Positions 21,237-32,797 are shown, counted from the stretch's first letter. The stretch: 64,000 bases of DNA from Enterobacter asburiae (GCF_021440515.1 NZ_JAKCMV010000039.1:1-64000), one strand, 5' to 3'. The notes: generated by a model not told the origin, from the letters alone. Program-made: numbers and translations.

Positions 21237-22283
21237 ATGACTCAACCGTTGGCGGGAGCAAAATCAGAGATGACCGAGAATGAGCTGGATATACGTGGCT
21301 TGTTCCGCGTGTTATGGGCGGGCAAACTGTGGATTGCCGGTGTCGCAGTCGGATTCGCGTTAATCGCGCTAGCGTATACCTTCTTTGCGAAACAAGAGTG
21401 GAGCGCAACCGCTATTACTGACAGACCAACGGTCAACATGCTGGGCGGTTTTTATTCGCAGCAGCAGTTCCTGCGTAATCTGGATCTCAAAGCGAACCCT
21501 GCGGCAACGGATCAGTCATCCGTGATGGACGATGCCTACCGGGAGTTCGTGATGCAGCTGGCGTCATGGGATACCCGCCGCGATTTCTGGTCCCAGACGG
21601 ATTATTACAAACAGCGCATGGTCGGCAACAGCAAGGCCGACGCCGCGCTGCTGGATGACCTGATCAACAACATCCAGTTCACGCCGGGCGATGCCATGCG
21701 CAACCTGAACGACAACGTGAAGCTCATCGCTGAAACCGCACCGGATGCCAACAACCTGCTGCGTCAGTATGTCGCTTTCGCCAGCCAGCGCGCGGCAAGC
21801 CATCTCAATGATGAGCTGAAGGGCGCCTGGGCGGCACGTACTATTCAGATGAAGGCGCAGGTTAAGCGTCAGGAAGAGGTGGCAAAAGCCATCTTCGCCC
21901 GTCGCGTTCACAACATTGAGCAGGCGCTAAAAATTGCGGAGCAGAGCAACATCTCCCGCAGCGAAACGGACGTTCCGGCGGACCAGTTGCCGGACTCTGA
22001 GATGTTCCTGTTAGGTCGCCCGATGCTCCAGGCGCGTCTGGAGAACCAGCAGGCGGTCGGCCCGGAATTTGACCTCGACTACGATCAGAACCGCGCGATG
22101 CTGAACACCCTGAACGTCGGTCCGACTCTGGACCCGCGTTTCCAGACCTATCGTTATTTGCGTACGCCAGAAGAGCCTGTAAAACGCGATAGCCCACGCC
22201 GTGCGTTCCTGATGATCATGTGGGGTATTGTTGGTGCTCTGACTGGCGCGGGCGTGGCGTTAACACGTCGCCGCGTAAATTAA
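21237..22283 (+). CDS. wzzE: ECA polysaccharide chain-length regulator WzzE
   Basis: The 348-residue inner-membrane protein has two membrane segments (about 32-52 and 321-341) flanking a large periplasmic coiled domain, and the Wzz proline-rich stretch near the second segment. It sets the modal ECA chain length with WzyE. A GTG one codon upstream is also possible; the ATG gives the E. coli length. Confidence 0.96.
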   Translation: MTQPLAGAKSEMTENELDIRGLFRVLWAGKLWIAGVAVGFALIALAYTFFAKQEWSATAITDRPTVNMLGGFYSQQQFLRNLDLKANPAATDQSSVMDDAYREFVMQLASWDTRRDFWSQTDYYKQRMVGNSKADAALLDDLINNIQFTPGDAMRNLNDNVKLIAETAPDANNLLRQYVAFASQRAASHLNDELKGAWAARTIQMKAQVKRQEEVAKAIFARRVHNIEQALKIAEQSNISRSETDVPADQLPDSEMFLLGRPMLQARLENQQAVGPEFDLDYDQNRAMLNTLNVGPTLDPRFQTYRYLRTPEEPVKRDSPRRAFLMIMWGIVGALTGAGVALTRRRVN

Positions 22284-22297
22284 AAAAGGCCGTCCAC

Positions 22298-22321
22298 GAT
22301 GAAGGCGCAACCGCCTTCATC
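22298..22321 (+). other. intercistronic hairpin wzzE-wecB
   Basis: A perfect 10-bp stem (298-307 with 312-321) with loop CAAC lies in the 59-nt gap, with no T-run. It sits 22 nt before the wecB GTG, so it may tune wecB translation or mRNA stability. Confidence 0.6.
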
Positions 22322-22342
22322 GGCTAATCGAAGAGAATCGAT

Positions 22343-23473
22343 GTGAAAGTACTTACCGTATTTGGCACCCGGCCGGAGGCCATTAAGATGGCTCCTCTGG
22401 TACATGCGCTGGCCAGGGACCCTGATTTTGAAGCGAAAGTGTGCGTCACCGCCCAGCATCGCGAGATGCTCGACCAGGTGTTATCTCTCTTTTCCATCGT
22501 CCCGGATTACGATCTGAATATTATGAAACCGGGGCAAGGGCTGACGGAGATTACCTGCCGTATTCTGGAAGGGTTAAAGCCTATTCTGGAATCCTTTAAG
22601 CCGGATGTGGTGCTCGTACACGGTGACACCACCACCACTGCGGCGACCAGCCTGGCGGCGTTTTACCAGCGTATCCCGGTGGGGCACGTTGAAGCAGGGC
22701 TGCGCACCGGCAACCTCTACTCCCCGTGGCCTGAAGAGGCAAACCGCACGCTTACCGGCCATCTGGCGATGTACCACTTCGCGCCAACGGAAAACTCCCG
22801 CCAGAACCTGCTGCGCGAGAATATCGCCGACAACAAAATCTTTGTGACCGGCAATACCGTGATTGACGCGCTGATCTGGGTCCGCGACCGCGTACTGGCG
22901 AACGACAGCCTGAAAAGCCAGCTGACCGCGCGCTATCCGTTCCTGAGCAACGACAAGAAAACCATTCTGGTGACGGGCCACCGCCGCGAAAGCTTTGGCC
23001 GCGGCTTTGAGGAGATCTGTCACGCGCTGGCGGAGATCGCCGCAGAGAATGACGATGTACAAATTGTCTATCCGGTTCACCTTAATCCTAACGTCAGCGA
23101 GCCGGTCAACCGCATTCTGGGCCACGTCGAGAACGTGTTCCTGATCGAGCCGCAGGACTACATGCCGTTCGTCTGGCTGATGAATCACGCCTGGCTGATC
23201 CTCACCGATTCCGGCGGGATTCAGGAAGAAGCGCCTTCTCTTGGCAAGCCGGTGCTGGTGATGCGCGAAACCACCGAACGACCGGAAGCGGTGAAGGCCG
23301 GCACGGTTCGTCTGGTGGGCACGGATTCACGTCGCATTGTCGAAGAGGTCACGCGGCTGCTGCACGACGAAGAAGAGTATCAGGCGATGAGCCGCGCCCA
23401 TAATCCGTACGGCGACGGGCAGGCTTGTGGTCGTATTTTGCACGCACTTAAACACAATCGGGTATCGCTATGA
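22343..23473 (+). CDS. wecB: UDP-N-acetylglucosamine 2-epimerase (non-hydrolysing)
   Basis: The 376-residue GT-B-fold enzyme converts UDP-GlcNAc to UDP-ManNAc. The N-terminal signature [15 protein letters not shown], the [16 protein letters not shown] catalytic region and the [22 protein letters not shown]-binding segment are present. It starts with GTG as in E. coli and overlaps wecC by 4 nt. Confidence 0.97.
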   Translation: MKVLTVFGTRPEAIKMAPLVHALARDPDFEAKVCVTAQHREMLDQVLSLFSIVPDYDLNIMKPGQGLTEITCRILEGLKPILESFKPDVVLVHGDTTTTAATSLAAFYQRIPVGHVEAGLRTGNLYSPWPEEANRTLTGHLAMYHFAPTENSRQNLLRENIADNKIFVTGNTVIDALIWVRDRVLANDSLKSQLTARYPFLSNDKKTILVTGHRRESFGRGFEEICHALAEIAAENDDVQIVYPVHLNPNVSEPVNRILGHVENVFLIEPQDYMPFVWLMNHAWLILTDSGGIQEEAPSLGKPVLVMRETTERPEAVKAGTVRLVGTDSRRIVEEVTRLLHDEEEYQAMSRAHNPYGDGQACGRILHALKHNRVSL

Positions 23474-24732
23474 GTTTTACTACCATCTCTGTCATTGGTC
23501 TTGGCTACATCGGGTTGCCGACCGCGGCGGCCTTTGCCTCTCGTCAAAAGCAGGTTGTGGGCGTGGATATCAACGCGCGTGCGGTGGAGACCATCAACCG
23601 TGGCGAAATTCATATCGTTGAGCCGGATCTCGACAGCGTGGTGAAAGCCGCCGTTGAAGGCGGTTTCCTGAAGGCCAGCACTACGCCTGTGGAGGCCGAT
23701 GCCTTCCTGATTGCCGTGCCTACGCCGTTTAAGGGCGATCACGAGCCGGACATGGTGTATGTCGAAGCGGCGGCAAAATCTATTGCGCCGGTGCTGAAAA
23801 AGGGTGCGCTGGTGATCCTCGAATCCACCTCGCCCGTCGGCGCGACCGAACAAATGGCCCAGTGGCTGGCAGAAGCCCGCCCGGATCTCACCTTCCCGCA
23901 GCAGGCGGGTGAACAGGCGGATATCAACATCGCCTACTGCCCGGAGCGCGTGCTGCCGGGGCAGGTCATGGTTGAGCTGATTAAAAACGACCGCGTGATT
24001 GGCGGCATGACCCCGGTCTGCTCCGCGCGTGCGAGCGAGCTGTACAAGATTTTCCTCGAAGGCGAATGCGTGGTGACCAACTCCCGCACCGCTGAAATGT
24101 GCAAACTGACGGAAAACAGCTTCCGCGACGTAAACATCGCTTTTGCAAACGAACTGTCGCTGATTTGTGCCGATCAGGGGATTAACGTCTGGGAGCTGAT
24201 TAGCCTTGCCAATCGCCACCCGCGCGTGAACATCCTCCAGCCGGGGCCAGGCGTGGGCGGTCACTGCATCGCCGTCGACCCGTGGTTTATCGTGGCGCAG
24301 AACCCTGACCAGGCTCGCCTGATCCGCACCGCGCGTGAAGTGAACGACAGTAAGCCGCACTGGGTTCTGAGCCAGGTGAAAGCCACGGTTGCAGACTGCC
24401 TGGCGGAGAGCGGCAAGCGCGCCAGCGAGCTGAAAATCGCCTGCTTTGGCCTGGCCTTTAAGCCGAACATCGACGATCTGCGCGAAAGCCCGGCGATGGA
24501 AATCGCCGAGATGATTGCCGAATGGCATAAGGGCGAAACGCTGGTCGTCGAGCCGCACATTCATGAGCTTCCTGCAAAACTGGCGGGACACTGCACTCTC
24601 ACCGCGCTTGACGACGCGCTGGCAACGGCCGACGTGCTGGTGCTGCTGGTGGATCATAAAGCCTTTAAAGCCGTTCCTGGCGATGCGGTACGCCAGCAGT
24701 ATGTTGTTGATACCAAAGGCGTGTGGGGTTGA
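23470..24732 (+). CDS. wecC: UDP-N-acetyl-D-mannosamine dehydrogenase
   Basis: The 420-residue NAD enzyme oxidises UDP-ManNAc to UDP-ManNAcA. The Rossmann motif [11 protein letters not shown] is at about 7-17, the catalytic cysteine in [14 protein letters not shown] at about 258, and a C-terminal UDP-binding domain follows. Its end overlaps the start of wecD. In E. coli rffG and rffH lie between these genes; here there is no room for them. Confidence 0.97.
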   Translation: MSFTTISVIGLGYIGLPTAAAFASRQKQVVGVDINARAVETINRGEIHIVEPDLDSVVKAAVEGGFLKASTTPVEADAFLIAVPTPFKGDHEPDMVYVEAAAKSIAPVLKKGALVILESTSPVGATEQMAQWLAEARPDLTFPQQAGEQADINIAYCPERVLPGQVMVELIKNDRVIGGMTPVCSARASELYKIFLEGECVVTNSRTAEMCKLTENSFRDVNIAFANELSLICADQGINVWELISLANRHPRVNILQPGPGVGGHCIAVDPWFIVAQNPDQARLIRTAREVNDSKPHWVLSQVKATVADCLAESGKRASELKIACFGLAFKPNIDDLRESPAMEIAEMIAEWHKGETLVVEPHIHELPAKLAGHCTLTALDDALATADVLVLLVDHKAFKAVPGDAVRQQYVVDTKGVWG

Positions 24733-24737
24733 GCAAT

Positions 24738-25406
24738 GTGAACGGGGTGCTTGAATCCCTTTCGTGGGAGAGCGCCTTCTTTGGCGTGCCGTCGGCGATT
24801 GTGCGCCTGCGCGATGATGCGCCCGCGCTGACCGCTGGGGACTTTGCCGCGTGGCAGCGGGTGCAGGCGAAAATTCCGGCCATGCGCGCCGACCTGCTGG
24901 ACGCGCTCCAGCAGCAGGGGTTTCAGCTGGTCGAGGGCGAGGTGGATCTGTCGATTCCCGTTGCCCGACGCGCCGCGCCGGGCGCGGAAATTGCAACAGA
25001 GCAGGATATCCCGGCGCTGCGCCAGATGGCGGCGCAGGCCTTTGCCCAGAGCCGCTTTCGCGCTCCCTGGTATGCGCCGCAGGACAGCGGTCGCTTTTAT
25101 GCCCAGTGGATCGAGAATGCGGTAAAGGGCACGTTTGACCATGTTTGTCTGGTCTTCCGCGCGGCGGATGGCCAGATCCAGGGGTTTGTCTCCCTGCGTA
25201 AGCTCAGCGATCAGGACGCGCGCATCGGTTTACTGGCCGGGCGGGGCATGGGTGAAAAACTCATGCAGGCGGCACTGTACTGGGCGCAGCAGCAACAGCT
25301 TTCTACTCTGCGGGTGGCGACCCAGATGGGCAACACCGCCGCGCTTAAACGTTATATCGCGAGTGGCGCCAACGTCGACGCAACCGCTTACTGGCTATAC
25401 AGGTGA
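24738..25406 (+). CDS. wecD: dTDP-4-amino-4,6-dideoxygalactose N-acetyltransferase WecD
   Basis: The GNAT-fold enzyme acetylates TDP-Fuc4N to TDP-Fuc4NAc. It shows [10 protein letters not shown] and [16 protein letters not shown] as in E. coli, and a terminal acetyl-CoA region ending in [15 protein letters not shown]. The start is uncertain: GTG at 24738 gives 222 residues ([10 protein letters not shown], near the family N-terminus), while GTG at 24723 gives 227 and overlaps wecC. An ATG-lacking, GC-rich 5' end fits the direct wecC-wecD junction. Confidence 0.9.
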   Translation: MNGVLESLSWESAFFGVPSAIVRLRDDAPALTAGDFAAWQRVQAKIPAMRADLLDALQQQGFQLVEGEVDLSIPVARRAAPGAEIATEQDIPALRQMAAQAFAQSRFRAPWYAPQDSGRFYAQWIENAVKGTFDHVCLVFRAADGQIQGFVSLRKLSDQDARIGLLAGRGMGEKLMQAALYWAQQQQLSTLRVATQMGNTAALKRYIASGANVDATAYWLYR

Positions 25407-25410
25407 CATG

Positions 25411-26541
25411 ATGATCCCATTTAACGCGCCTCCCGTTGTAGGCACCGAACTCGACTATATGCAGTCCGCGATGGGCAGCGGCAAACTCTGCGGCGACGGT
25501 GGCTTTACCCGCCGCTGCCAGCAGTGGATGGAGCAGCGTTTTCAGAGCGCCAAAGTCCTGCTGACCCCGTCCTGCACCGCGTCGCTGGAGATGGCGGCGC
25601 TGCTGCTGGATATCCAGCCGGGTGATGAAGTAATCATGCCGAGCTACACCTTCGTGTCCACCGCCAACGCCTTTGTGCTGCGCGGGGCGAAAATTGTGTT
25701 CGTGGACGTTCGCCCGGACACCATGAACATCGATGAAACGCTGATTGAAGCGGCAATTACCGACAAAACCCGGGTGATTGTTCCGGTGCATTACGCGGGC
25801 GTGGCCTGTGAAATGGACACCATTATGGCGATCGCCAAAAAGCACGACCTGTTCGTGGTGGAAGATGCCGCGCAGGGCGTGATGTCGACCTACAAGGGCC
25901 GCGCGCTCGGAACCATTGGACACATCGGATGCTTTAGCTTCCACGAAACCAAGAACTACACCGCGGGCGGTGAAGGCGGCGCGACGCTGATCAATGACCG
26001 CGCGCTGGTGGAGCGTGCCGAGGTGATCCGTGAAAAAGGCACCAACCGCAGCCAGTTCTTCCGCGGTCAGGTGGACAAATACACCTGGCGCGACATTGGC
26101 TCAAGCTACCTGATGGCCGATCTTCAGGCCGCCTATCTGTGGGCGCAGCTGGAATCCGCCGAGCGCATCAACCAGCAGCGCCTGACGCTTTGGCAGACCT
26201 ATTACGATGCGCTGGAGCCGCTGGCGAAAGCAGGACGTATCGAGCTGCCAACTATCCCGGCGGATTGCGTACACAACGCCCACATGTTCTACATCAAGCT
26301 GCGCGACAACGATGACCGCTCTAAGCTGATCGCCTGGCTGAAAGAGGCGGAGATCATGGCGGTGTTCCACTACATTCCGCTGCACTCCAGCCCGGCCGGG
26401 GAAGCCTTCGGCATGTTTGCCGGTGAAGACCGCTACACCACAAAAGAAAGTGAGCGTTTGCTTCGCCTGCCGCTGTTCTACAACCTCACACCCGTTAATC
26501 AGCGCACGGTGATCAACACCCTCCTGAGCTACTTCGGCTGA
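25411..26541 (+). CDS. wecE: dTDP-4-amino-4,6-dideoxygalactose transaminase WecE
   Basis: The 376-residue DegT/DnrJ/EryC1/StrS aminotransferase makes TDP-Fuc4N from TDP-4-keto-6-deoxyglucose. The PLP lysine is K181 (FHETKNYTAGGEGG), and the cofactor aspartate lies in VVEDAAQG. Tandem ATGs at 25408 and 25411 leave one codon of doubt; 25411 gives the E. coli length. Its substrate needs RffG/RffH or RmlB/RmlA activity, which is not encoded in this cluster. Confidence 0.96.
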   Translation: MIPFNAPPVVGTELDYMQSAMGSGKLCGDGGFTRRCQQWMEQRFQSAKVLLTPSCTASLEMAALLLDIQPGDEVIMPSYTFVSTANAFVLRGAKIVFVDVRPDTMNIDETLIEAAITDKTRVIVPVHYAGVACEMDTIMAIAKKHDLFVVEDAAQGVMSTYKGRALGTIGHIGCFSFHETKNYTAGGEGGATLINDRALVERAEVIREKGTNRSQFFRGQVDKYTWRDIGSSYLMADLQAAYLWAQLESAERINQQRLTLWQTYYDALEPLAKAGRIELPTIPADCVHNAHMFYIKLRDNDDRSKLIAWLKEAEIMAVFHYIPLHSSPAGEAFGMFAGEDRYTTKESERLLRLPLFYNLTPVNQRTVINTLLSYFG

Positions 26542-26542
26542 T

Positions 26543-27793
26543 ATGTCTCTTGCAAAAGCCTCAGTGTGGACCGCCGCGTCCACGCTGGTAAAAATTGGCG
26601 CTGGCCTGCTGGTCGTCAAGCTGCTGGCCGTGTCCTTTGGCCCTTCCGGCGTTGGGCTGGCAGGTAATTTCCGTCAGCTGGTGACGGTGCTGGGCGTGCT
26701 GGCCGGGGCGGGCATTTTCAACGGCGTGACCAAATTTGTCGCACAGCATCATGACGATGCCGCGAAGCTGCGCAAGGTGGTGGGCACCTCATCCGCGATG
26801 GTGCTGGGCTTTTCCACCTTACTGGCCGCCGTATTCCTGCTGGCGGCGGGCCCTATCAGCCAGGGGCTGTTTGGTCACGATCGCTATCAGGGGCTGGTTC
26901 GCCTGGTGGCGCTGGTGCAGATGGGCATCGCCTGGGCAAACCTGCTGCTGGCGCTGATGAAGGGCTTTCGCGACGCCGCCGGAAACGCGCTGGCGCTGAT
27001 CTTCGGCAGCATCATCGGCGTTATCGCCTACTACTTTTGCTATCGGCTCGGCGGCTACGAAGGGGCACTGTTAGGGCTGGCGCTGGTTCCGGCGCTGGTG
27101 GTGGTGCCTGCCGCGTTTATGCTGATGCGACGGGGCGCTATCCCGTTAAGCTATCTTAAACCCCAGTGGGACAAGGCGCTGGCGGGGCAGTTAAGCAAAT
27201 TTACCCTGATGGCGCTGATTACTTCCGTTACCATTCCGGTGGCGTACGTGATGATGCGAAACCTGCTGGCGGCGCACTACAGCTGGGATGAGGTGGGGAT
27301 CTGGCAGGGCGTAAGCAGCATTTCCGACGCCTACCTCCAATTTATTACGGCTTCCTTTAGCGTCTGGTTGCTGCCAACCTTATCGCGCCTGAGTGAAAAA
27401 AAGGATATTACCCGCGAGGTTATCCGCTCCCTGCGCTTTGTACTGCCCGCCGTGGCGGTTGCCAGCTTTACCGTCTGGCTGTTGCGCGACGTGGCGATCT
27501 GGCTGCTGTTCTCAGCGAAGTTCACCGCCATGCGCGACCTCTTTGCCTGGCAGCTGGTGGGCGATGTGTTGAAAGTAGGCGCTTACGTTTTCGGCTATCT
27601 GGTGATCGCGAAAGCGTCCCTGCGGCTGTATATTCTGGCGGAAATTAGCCAGTTTACGCTGCTGACTGCGCTCTCACACTGGCTGATCCCGGCGCACGGC
27701 GCGCTCGGTGCCGCTCAGGCCTATATGGCTACTTACATCGTTTATTTCGCTGCCTGTTGCGGCGTATTTTTATTTTGGCGTAAACGCGCATGA
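26543..27793 (+). CDS. wzxE: lipid III flippase WzxE
   Basis: The 416-residue polytopic membrane protein of the MOP/PST superfamily has about 12 hydrophobic segments. It moves the lipid-linked ECA trisaccharide across the inner membrane. It starts 1 nt after the wecE stop and overlaps wecF by 4 nt. Confidence 0.95.
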   Translation: MSLAKASVWTAASTLVKIGAGLLVVKLLAVSFGPSGVGLAGNFRQLVTVLGVLAGAGIFNGVTKFVAQHHDDAAKLRKVVGTSSAMVLGFSTLLAAVFLLAAGPISQGLFGHDRYQGLVRLVALVQMGIAWANLLLALMKGFRDAAGNALALIFGSIIGVIAYYFCYRLGGYEGALLGLALVPALVVVPAAFMLMRRGAIPLSYLKPQWDKALAGQLSKFTLMALITSVTIPVAYVMMRNLLAAHYSWDEVGIWQGVSSISDAYLQFITASFSVWLLPTLSRLSEKKDITREVIRSLRFVLPAVAVASFTVWLLRDVAIWLLFSAKFTAMRDLFAWQLVGDVLKVGAYVFGYLVIAKASLRLYILAEISQFTLLTALSHWLIPAHGALGAAQAYMATYIVYFAACCGVFLFWRKRA

Positions 27794-28869
27794 CTGCACT
27801 GATTCACATCCTGGGATCGGATATCCCACACCACAACCAGACCGTGCTGCGGTTCTTCAACGATGAGCTGGCGGCGGGGAGCGCTGACGCCCGCGCGTTT
27901 CTGGTTGCGAGCCGGGACGAGAGCCTGAGCGCGCAGTTCCCGGCGCTGACCATCACCACCTGGCCAGACAAAGCCGCGCTGGCAAAAGCGGTGGTGGCGA
28001 AAGCAAAAGCCAACCGCGCGCAGCGGTTCTTCTTCCACGGCCAGTTCAATACCGGCCTGTGGCTGGCGCTGCTGAGCGGCGGCATTAAGCCGTCCCAGTT
28101 CAGCTGGCATATCTGGGGCGCGGATCTATACGAAGTCTCCCGGGGCTGGAAATTCCGCCTGTTCTACCCGCTGCGCCGCATGGCGCAGGCGCGCGTGGGC
28201 TGCGTGTTTGCCACCCGAGGCGATCTTAACTACTTTGCGAAACAACACCCGAACGTGCGCGGCGAGCTGCTCTATTTTCCGACCCGCATGAACCCGGCGC
28301 TGAACAACATGGCAAACGACGCGCGTCGCGAAGGCAAGCTGACGGTGCTGGTGGGCAACTCTGGCGATCGCAGCAACGAACACGTCGCGGCCCTCAAGGC
28401 GGTGCATCAGCAGTTTGGCGATACGGTCAACGTGATTGTGCCGATGGGCTATCCTGCGAATAACGCGGCCTATATCGACGAGGTTCGCGCGGCGGGGCTT
28501 ACGCTTTTCAGCGCGGAAAATCTGCAAATCCTCAGCGATAAGCTGGAGTTTGACGATTACCTGGCGCTGCTGCGACAGTGCGATCTGGGCTATTTCATCT
28601 TCGCGCGCCAGCAGGGGATAGGTACGCTGTGCCTGCTCATTCAAGCCGGTATCCCGTGCGTGCTTAATCGCGAAAATCCGTTCTGGCAGGATATGGCCGA
28701 GCAGCATCTGCCGGTGCTGTTCACCACCGACACGCTTAGCGAAGAGGTGGTCCGCGAGGCGCAGCGTCAGCTGGCGCTGGTGGATAAAAACGCCATCGAC
28801 TTCTTCAGCCCTAACTACCTTACGCCGTGGCATCGCGCGCTGCGTATCGCATCAGGAGACAACGCATGA
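27790..28869 (+). CDS. wecF: TDP-Fuc4NAc:lipid II Fuc4NAc transferase WecF
   Basis: The 359-residue cytoplasmic glycosyltransferase of the WecF/RffT family adds the third sugar, giving lipid III. Opening [21 protein letters not shown] and [11 protein letters not shown] match the family. It overlaps both wzxE and wzyE. Confidence 0.95.
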   Translation: MTALIHILGSDIPHHNQTVLRFFNDELAAGSADARAFLVASRDESLSAQFPALTITTWPDKAALAKAVVAKAKANRAQRFFFHGQFNTGLWLALLSGGIKPSQFSWHIWGADLYEVSRGWKFRLFYPLRRMAQARVGCVFATRGDLNYFAKQHPNVRGELLYFPTRMNPALNNMANDARREGKLTVLVGNSGDRSNEHVAALKAVHQQFGDTVNVIVPMGYPANNAAYIDEVRAAGLTLFSAENLQILSDKLEFDDYLALLRQCDLGYFIFARQQGIGTLCLLIQAGIPCVLNRENPFWQDMAEQHLPVLFTTDTLSEEVVREAQRQLALVDKNAIDFFSPNYLTPWHRALRIASGDNA

Positions 28870-30218
28870 GCCAGTTGCAATTTTGCGGCTTGTTGGTGAT
28901 TTGGCTGCTGAGCGCGATGTTTATCGCCACGCTGACCTGGTTTGAGTTCCGCCGGGTGCGCTTTAACTTCAACGTTTTCTTCTCGCTGCTGTTTCTGCTG
29001 ACCTTTTACTTCGGCTTCCCGCTGACCTGTATTCTGGTGTTCCGCTTCGACGTGGGCGTTGCCCCGCCGGAGATCCTGATGCAGGCGCTGCTGTCGGCGA
29101 CCTGTTTCTACGCGGTTTATTACGTGACCTACAAAACGCGTCTGCGTTCGGTAAAAGACACCGCGCCGCGCCGGGCGATCTTCACCATGAACCGGGTTGA
29201 GACACACCTGACCTGGATCATGCTGATGACCATCGCGCTGGTGAGCGTTGGCATCTTCTTCATGCATAACGGTTTTCTGCTGTTTAAGCTGCAATCCTAC
29301 AGCCAGATTTTCTCGGCGGAAGTTTCCGGCGTGGCGCTTAAGCGCTTCTTCTATTTCTTCATCCCGGCGATGCTGGTGGTCTTCTTCTTACGCCAGGACA
29401 GCAAAGCCTGGCTGTTCTTCCTGGTCAGCACCGTCGCGTTCGGCGTGCTGACCTATATGATCGTGGGCGGCACGCGCGCCAATATCATCATCGCCTTCGC
29501 TATCTTCCTGTTTATCGGCATCATTCGCGGCTGGATCTCCCTGTGGATGCTGGCGGCGGCGGGGGTGTTCGGCATCGTGGGGATGTTCTGGCTGGCGCTC
29601 AAACGCTACGGGCTGAACGTGGCGGGCGACGAGGCGTTTTATACGTTCCTGTATCTCACCCGCGACACCTTCTCGCCGTGGGAGAACCTGGCGCTGCTGC
29701 TGCAAAACTACGACAAGATTGAGTTTCAGGGGCTGGCGCCGATTGTCCGCGACTTCTACGTCTTTATCCCGACGTGGCTGTGGCCGGACAGGCCTGGCGT
29801 GGTGCTGAACACGGCGAACTACTTTACCTGGGAAGTGCTCAACAACCACTCGGGCCTGGCGATATCGCCTACGCTGATCGGCTCGCTGGTGGTGATGGGC
29901 GGTACCTGGTTTATCCTGCCGGGCGCGGTGGCGGTGGGGCTGATCATCAAGTGGTTCGACTGGCTCTATACGCGCGGTCTTGAAGAGACTAACCGCTATA
30001 AGGCCGCCATTTTGCACAGCTTCTGTTTTGGTGCCATTTTCAATATGATCGTTCTCGCGCGCGAGGGGCTGGATTCATTCGTGTCGCGCGTGGTTTTCTT
30101 CATGGTAATTTTCGGCTTCTGCCTGCTGCTGGCAAAACTGCTCTACTGGTTATTCGACAGCGCCGGGCTTGTGCATAAGCGCGAGCGGGCAAGCAGCAGA
30201 CCGCTTTCGCACGTCTGA
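28866..30218 (+). CDS. wzyE: ECA polymerase WzyE
   Basis: The 450-residue membrane protein has about 11-12 hydrophobic segments and polymerises ECA trisaccharide units in the periplasm. Strongly conserved stretches include [16 protein letters not shown] and [20 protein letters not shown]. The ATG at 28866 gives the E. coli length; earlier in-frame starts lie inside wecF. Confidence 0.95.
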   Translation: MSQLQFCGLLVIWLLSAMFIATLTWFEFRRVRFNFNVFFSLLFLLTFYFGFPLTCILVFRFDVGVAPPEILMQALLSATCFYAVYYVTYKTRLRSVKDTAPRRAIFTMNRVETHLTWIMLMTIALVSVGIFFMHNGFLLFKLQSYSQIFSAEVSGVALKRFFYFFIPAMLVVFFLRQDSKAWLFFLVSTVAFGVLTYMIVGGTRANIIIAFAIFLFIGIIRGWISLWMLAAAGVFGIVGMFWLALKRYGLNVAGDEAFYTFLYLTRDTFSPWENLALLLQNYDKIEFQGLAPIVRDFYVFIPTWLWPDRPGVVLNTANYFTWEVLNNHSGLAISPTLIGSLVVMGGTWFILPGAVAVGLIIKWFDWLYTRGLEETNRYKAAILHSFCFGAIFNMIVLAREGLDSFVSRVVFFMVIFGFCLLLAKLLYWLFDSAGLVHKRERASSRPLSHV

Positions 30219-30229
30219 GTAGGGATGTT

Positions 30230-30970
30230 ATGACTGACACGACTACCGCGCCGCAGTACGCGCTGCGCGGCTTATCGCTTATCGGCTGGCGTGATATGCA
30301 ACACGCGCTGGATTATCTGTTTGCCGAAGGGCAGATGAAATCGGGCACGCTGGTCGCCATCAACGCCGAAAAGATGCTGGCGGTAGAAGATAACGCTGAG
30401 GTGAAAAGCCTGATTGAGGCCGCCGAGTTTAAATACGCGGACGGCATCAGCGTGGTGCGCTCAATTCGTAAAAAATACCCTGGCGCGAAGGTTTCTCGCG
30501 TGGCGGGCGCCGACCTGTGGGAACAGCTGATGGCGCGCGCAGGGGCAGAGGGCACGCCGGTGTTTCTGATTGGCGGCAGGCCAGAGGTGCTGGCGCAAAC
30601 CGAACAGAAGCTGCGCAGCCAGTGGAATGTGAACATTGCGGGCAGCCAGGACGGCTATTTTAAACCCGAAGATCGGCAGGCGCTGTTTGAGCGCGTGCGC
30701 GACAGCGGGGCGAAGATTGTCACCGTGGCGATGGGATCGCCGCGTCAGGAAATTCTAATGCGCGACTGCCGTCTGGTCTGCCCGGACGCGCTGTACATGG
30801 GCGTTGGCGGCACCTACGACGTCTTCACCGGCCACGTTAAGCGCGCGCCGAAGGTGTGGCAGAACCTCGGGCTGGAGTGGCTCTATCGCCTGCTGTCTCA
30901 GCCAACGCGCATCAAGCGGCAGGCGCGTCTGCTGCGCTACCTCGCCTGGCACTACACCGGAAAGATGTAA
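30230..30970 (+). CDS. wecG: UDP-ManNAcA:lipid I transferase WecG
   Basis: The 246-residue WecG/TagA/CpsF glycosyltransferase adds ManNAcA to lipid I, forming lipid II. Family segments are [31 protein letters not shown] and [32 protein letters not shown]. It is the last gene of the ECA operon. I saw no clear terminator in the 196-nt gap to yifK. Confidence 0.96.
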   Translation: MTDTTTAPQYALRGLSLIGWRDMQHALDYLFAEGQMKSGTLVAINAEKMLAVEDNAEVKSLIEAAEFKYADGISVVRSIRKKYPGAKVSRVAGADLWEQLMARAGAEGTPVFLIGGRPEVLAQTEQKLRSQWNVNIAGSQDGYFKPEDRQALFERVRDSGAKIVTVAMGSPRQEILMRDCRLVCPDALYMGVGGTYDVFTGHVKRAPKVWQNLGLEWLYRLLSQPTRIKRQARLLRYLAWHYTGKM

Positions 30971-31146
30971 TCAATTTGCAGCGCGATATGCTATTCGCGC
31001 TGCCACTCCCCTCCCAAACTGCTGCCTATCTGTGCAATACATTCATTTTTTTAATGGATTGTTTGCCATTTGGAAGAATTTAAGAAACCATTCCCTCCGT
31101 ATTTCAGTACCCCCTAAAAACAACAACCGGTAGAAACCGGCAGACA

Positions 31147-31157
31147 GCAAACACAAC
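31147..31157 (+). promoter_or_regulatory. GcvB sRNA target in the yifK leader
   Basis: The 11 bases GCAAACACAAC, ending 9 nt before the yifK ATG, are the exact complement of the GU-rich R1 seed of E. coli GcvB as I remember it. yifK is an established GcvB target. Pairing here would block ribosome loading. GcvB itself is not in the window. Confidence 0.65.
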
Positions 31158-31166
31158 CGAGGATTT

Positions 31167-32552
31167 ATGGCAGAGAAAAAACCTGAGCTTCAGCGTGGGC
31201 TGGAAGCTCGACACATTGAATTGATAGCGCTGGGCGGCACTATCGGCGTGGGCCTGTTTATGGGCTCCGCCAGCACGCTCAAATGGGCGGGGCCGTCGGT
31301 ACTGCTGGCGTATATCATCGCCGGACTGTTCGTCTTCTTCATCATGCGTTCGATGGGCGAAATGCTGTTCCTGGAGCCGGTCACTGGCTCATTCGCCGTT
31401 TACGCGCACCGCTATATGAGCCCGTTCTTTGGCTATCTCACCGCCTGGTCGTACTGGTTTATGTGGATGGCGGTGGGCATCTCAGAGATCACCGCGATAG
31501 GGGTCTACGTCCAGTTCTGGTTCCCGGATATGGTGCAGTGGATACCCGCCCTGATCGCCGTGGGGCTGGTGGCGCTGGCGAACCTTGCCGCCGTGCGCCT
31601 GTACGGTGAGATTGAGTTTTGGTTCGCGATGATCAAAGTCACCACCATTATCGTGATGATTGTCGTCGGCCTGGGCGTGATTTTCTTCGGCTTTGGCAAC
31701 GGCGGGCACGCCATCGGGTTTGGGAATCTGACCGAGAACGGCGGCTTCTTCGCCGGCGGCTGGAAGGGCTTCCTGACGGCGCTCTGTATCGTTGTCGCCT
31801 CTTACCAGGGCGTGGAGCTTATCGGCATCACCGCCGGGGAAGCGAAAAACCCGCAGGTGACGCTGCGCAGCGCGGTAGGCAAAGTGCTGTGGCGTATCCT
31901 GATTTTCTACGTGGGTGCGATTTTCGTTATCGTCACTATCTTCCCGTGGAATGAAATCGGCACCACCGGCAGCCCGTTCGTGCTGACCTTTGCGAAGATT
32001 GGTATCACGGCGGCGGCAGGGATCATTAACTTTGTGGTGCTGACGGCGGCGCTCTCTGGCTGTAACAGCGGCATGTACAGTTGCGGGCGTATGCTCTACG
32101 CGCTGGCGAAAAACAACCAGCTGCCTGCGGCGATGAGCAAAGTCTCCCGCGCGGGCGTGCCGGTGGCGGGCGTAGCGGTGTCGATTGCGATCCTGCTGAT
32201 TGGCTCCTGCCTGAACTACATCATTCCCAATCCGCAGCGCGTCTTCGTGTATGTTTACAGTGCCAGCGTGCTGCCTGGGATGGTGCCGTGGTTTGTGATC
32301 CTGATTAGCCAGCTGCGCTTCCGTCAGGCGCACAAGCAGGCGATCGCCAACCATCCGTTCCGCTCGATTCTGTTCCCGTATGCGAACTATTTGACGATGG
32401 CGTTCCTGATTTGCGTATTAATCGGGATGTACTTTAATGAAGATACGCGCATGTCGCTGTTTGTCGGGATGATCTTCCTGGCCGCCGTGACCGCAGCATA
32501 TAAACTTTTTGGCCTTGGACGCCGCGCCACCACGCACAAAGTGGAGGATTAA
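31167..32552 (+). CDS. yifK: APC-family amino acid permease YifK (ThrP)
   Basis: The 461-residue amino acid transporter of the APC superfamily has 12 hydrophobic segments. The first holds the substrate-binding [13 protein letters not shown] motif (about 22-34). E. coli YifK/ThrP carries threonine and serine and is under Lrp and GcvB control. It lies between the ECA operon and the tRNA cluster, as in E. coli. Confidence 0.93.
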   Translation: MAEKKPELQRGLEARHIELIALGGTIGVGLFMGSASTLKWAGPSVLLAYIIAGLFVFFIMRSMGEMLFLEPVTGSFAVYAHRYMSPFFGYLTAWSYWFMWMAVGISEITAIGVYVQFWFPDMVQWIPALIAVGLVALANLAAVRLYGEIEFWFAMIKVTTIIVMIVVGLGVIFFGFGNGGHAIGFGNLTENGGFFAGGWKGFLTALCIVVASYQGVELIGITAGEAKNPQVTLRSAVGKVLWRILIFYVGAIFVIVTIFPWNEIGTTGSPFVLTFAKIGITAAAGIINFVVLTAALSGCNSGMYSCGRMLYALAKNNQLPAAMSKVSRAGVPVAGVAVSIAILLIGSCLNYIIPNPQRVFVYVYSASVLPGMVPWFVILISQLRFRQAHKQAIANHPFRSILFPYANYLTMAFLICVLIGMYFNEDTRMSLFVGMIFLAAVTAAYKLFGLGRRATTHKVED

Positions 32553-32604
32553 GCGGCAAAATGTGCAAACCATAACCAAACGCGCATATTTTTCAAAAAA
32601 GCAC

Positions 32605-32633
32605 TAGACAGCGGGGACGGAGGTACGTAATAT
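32605..32633 (+). promoter_or_regulatory. promoter of the tRNA-Arg/His/Leu/Pro operon
   Basis: TAGACA (32605-32610) and TAATAT (32628-32633) are 17 bp apart, with a GC-rich discriminator typical of stable-RNA promoters. An A/T-rich tract upstream (TTTTTCAAAAAA) may act as an UP element. Confidence 0.75.
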
Positions 32634-32654
32634 CCAGCCCCGCAACGGCGCTAA

Positions 32655-32731
<77 letters not shown>

Positions 32732-32797
32732 TTTACCCGGTGCTGGAGCTGCGGTGGTCTGAGAAGTAGTCAGTACCGCGTGAAAAGATTTATCAGT

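Noticed and set aside
23380-24996. 538-codon open frame antisense to wecC-wecD
   Set aside because: It spans the junction of two certain genes and has no family motif or SD; a shadow of biased third codon positions.
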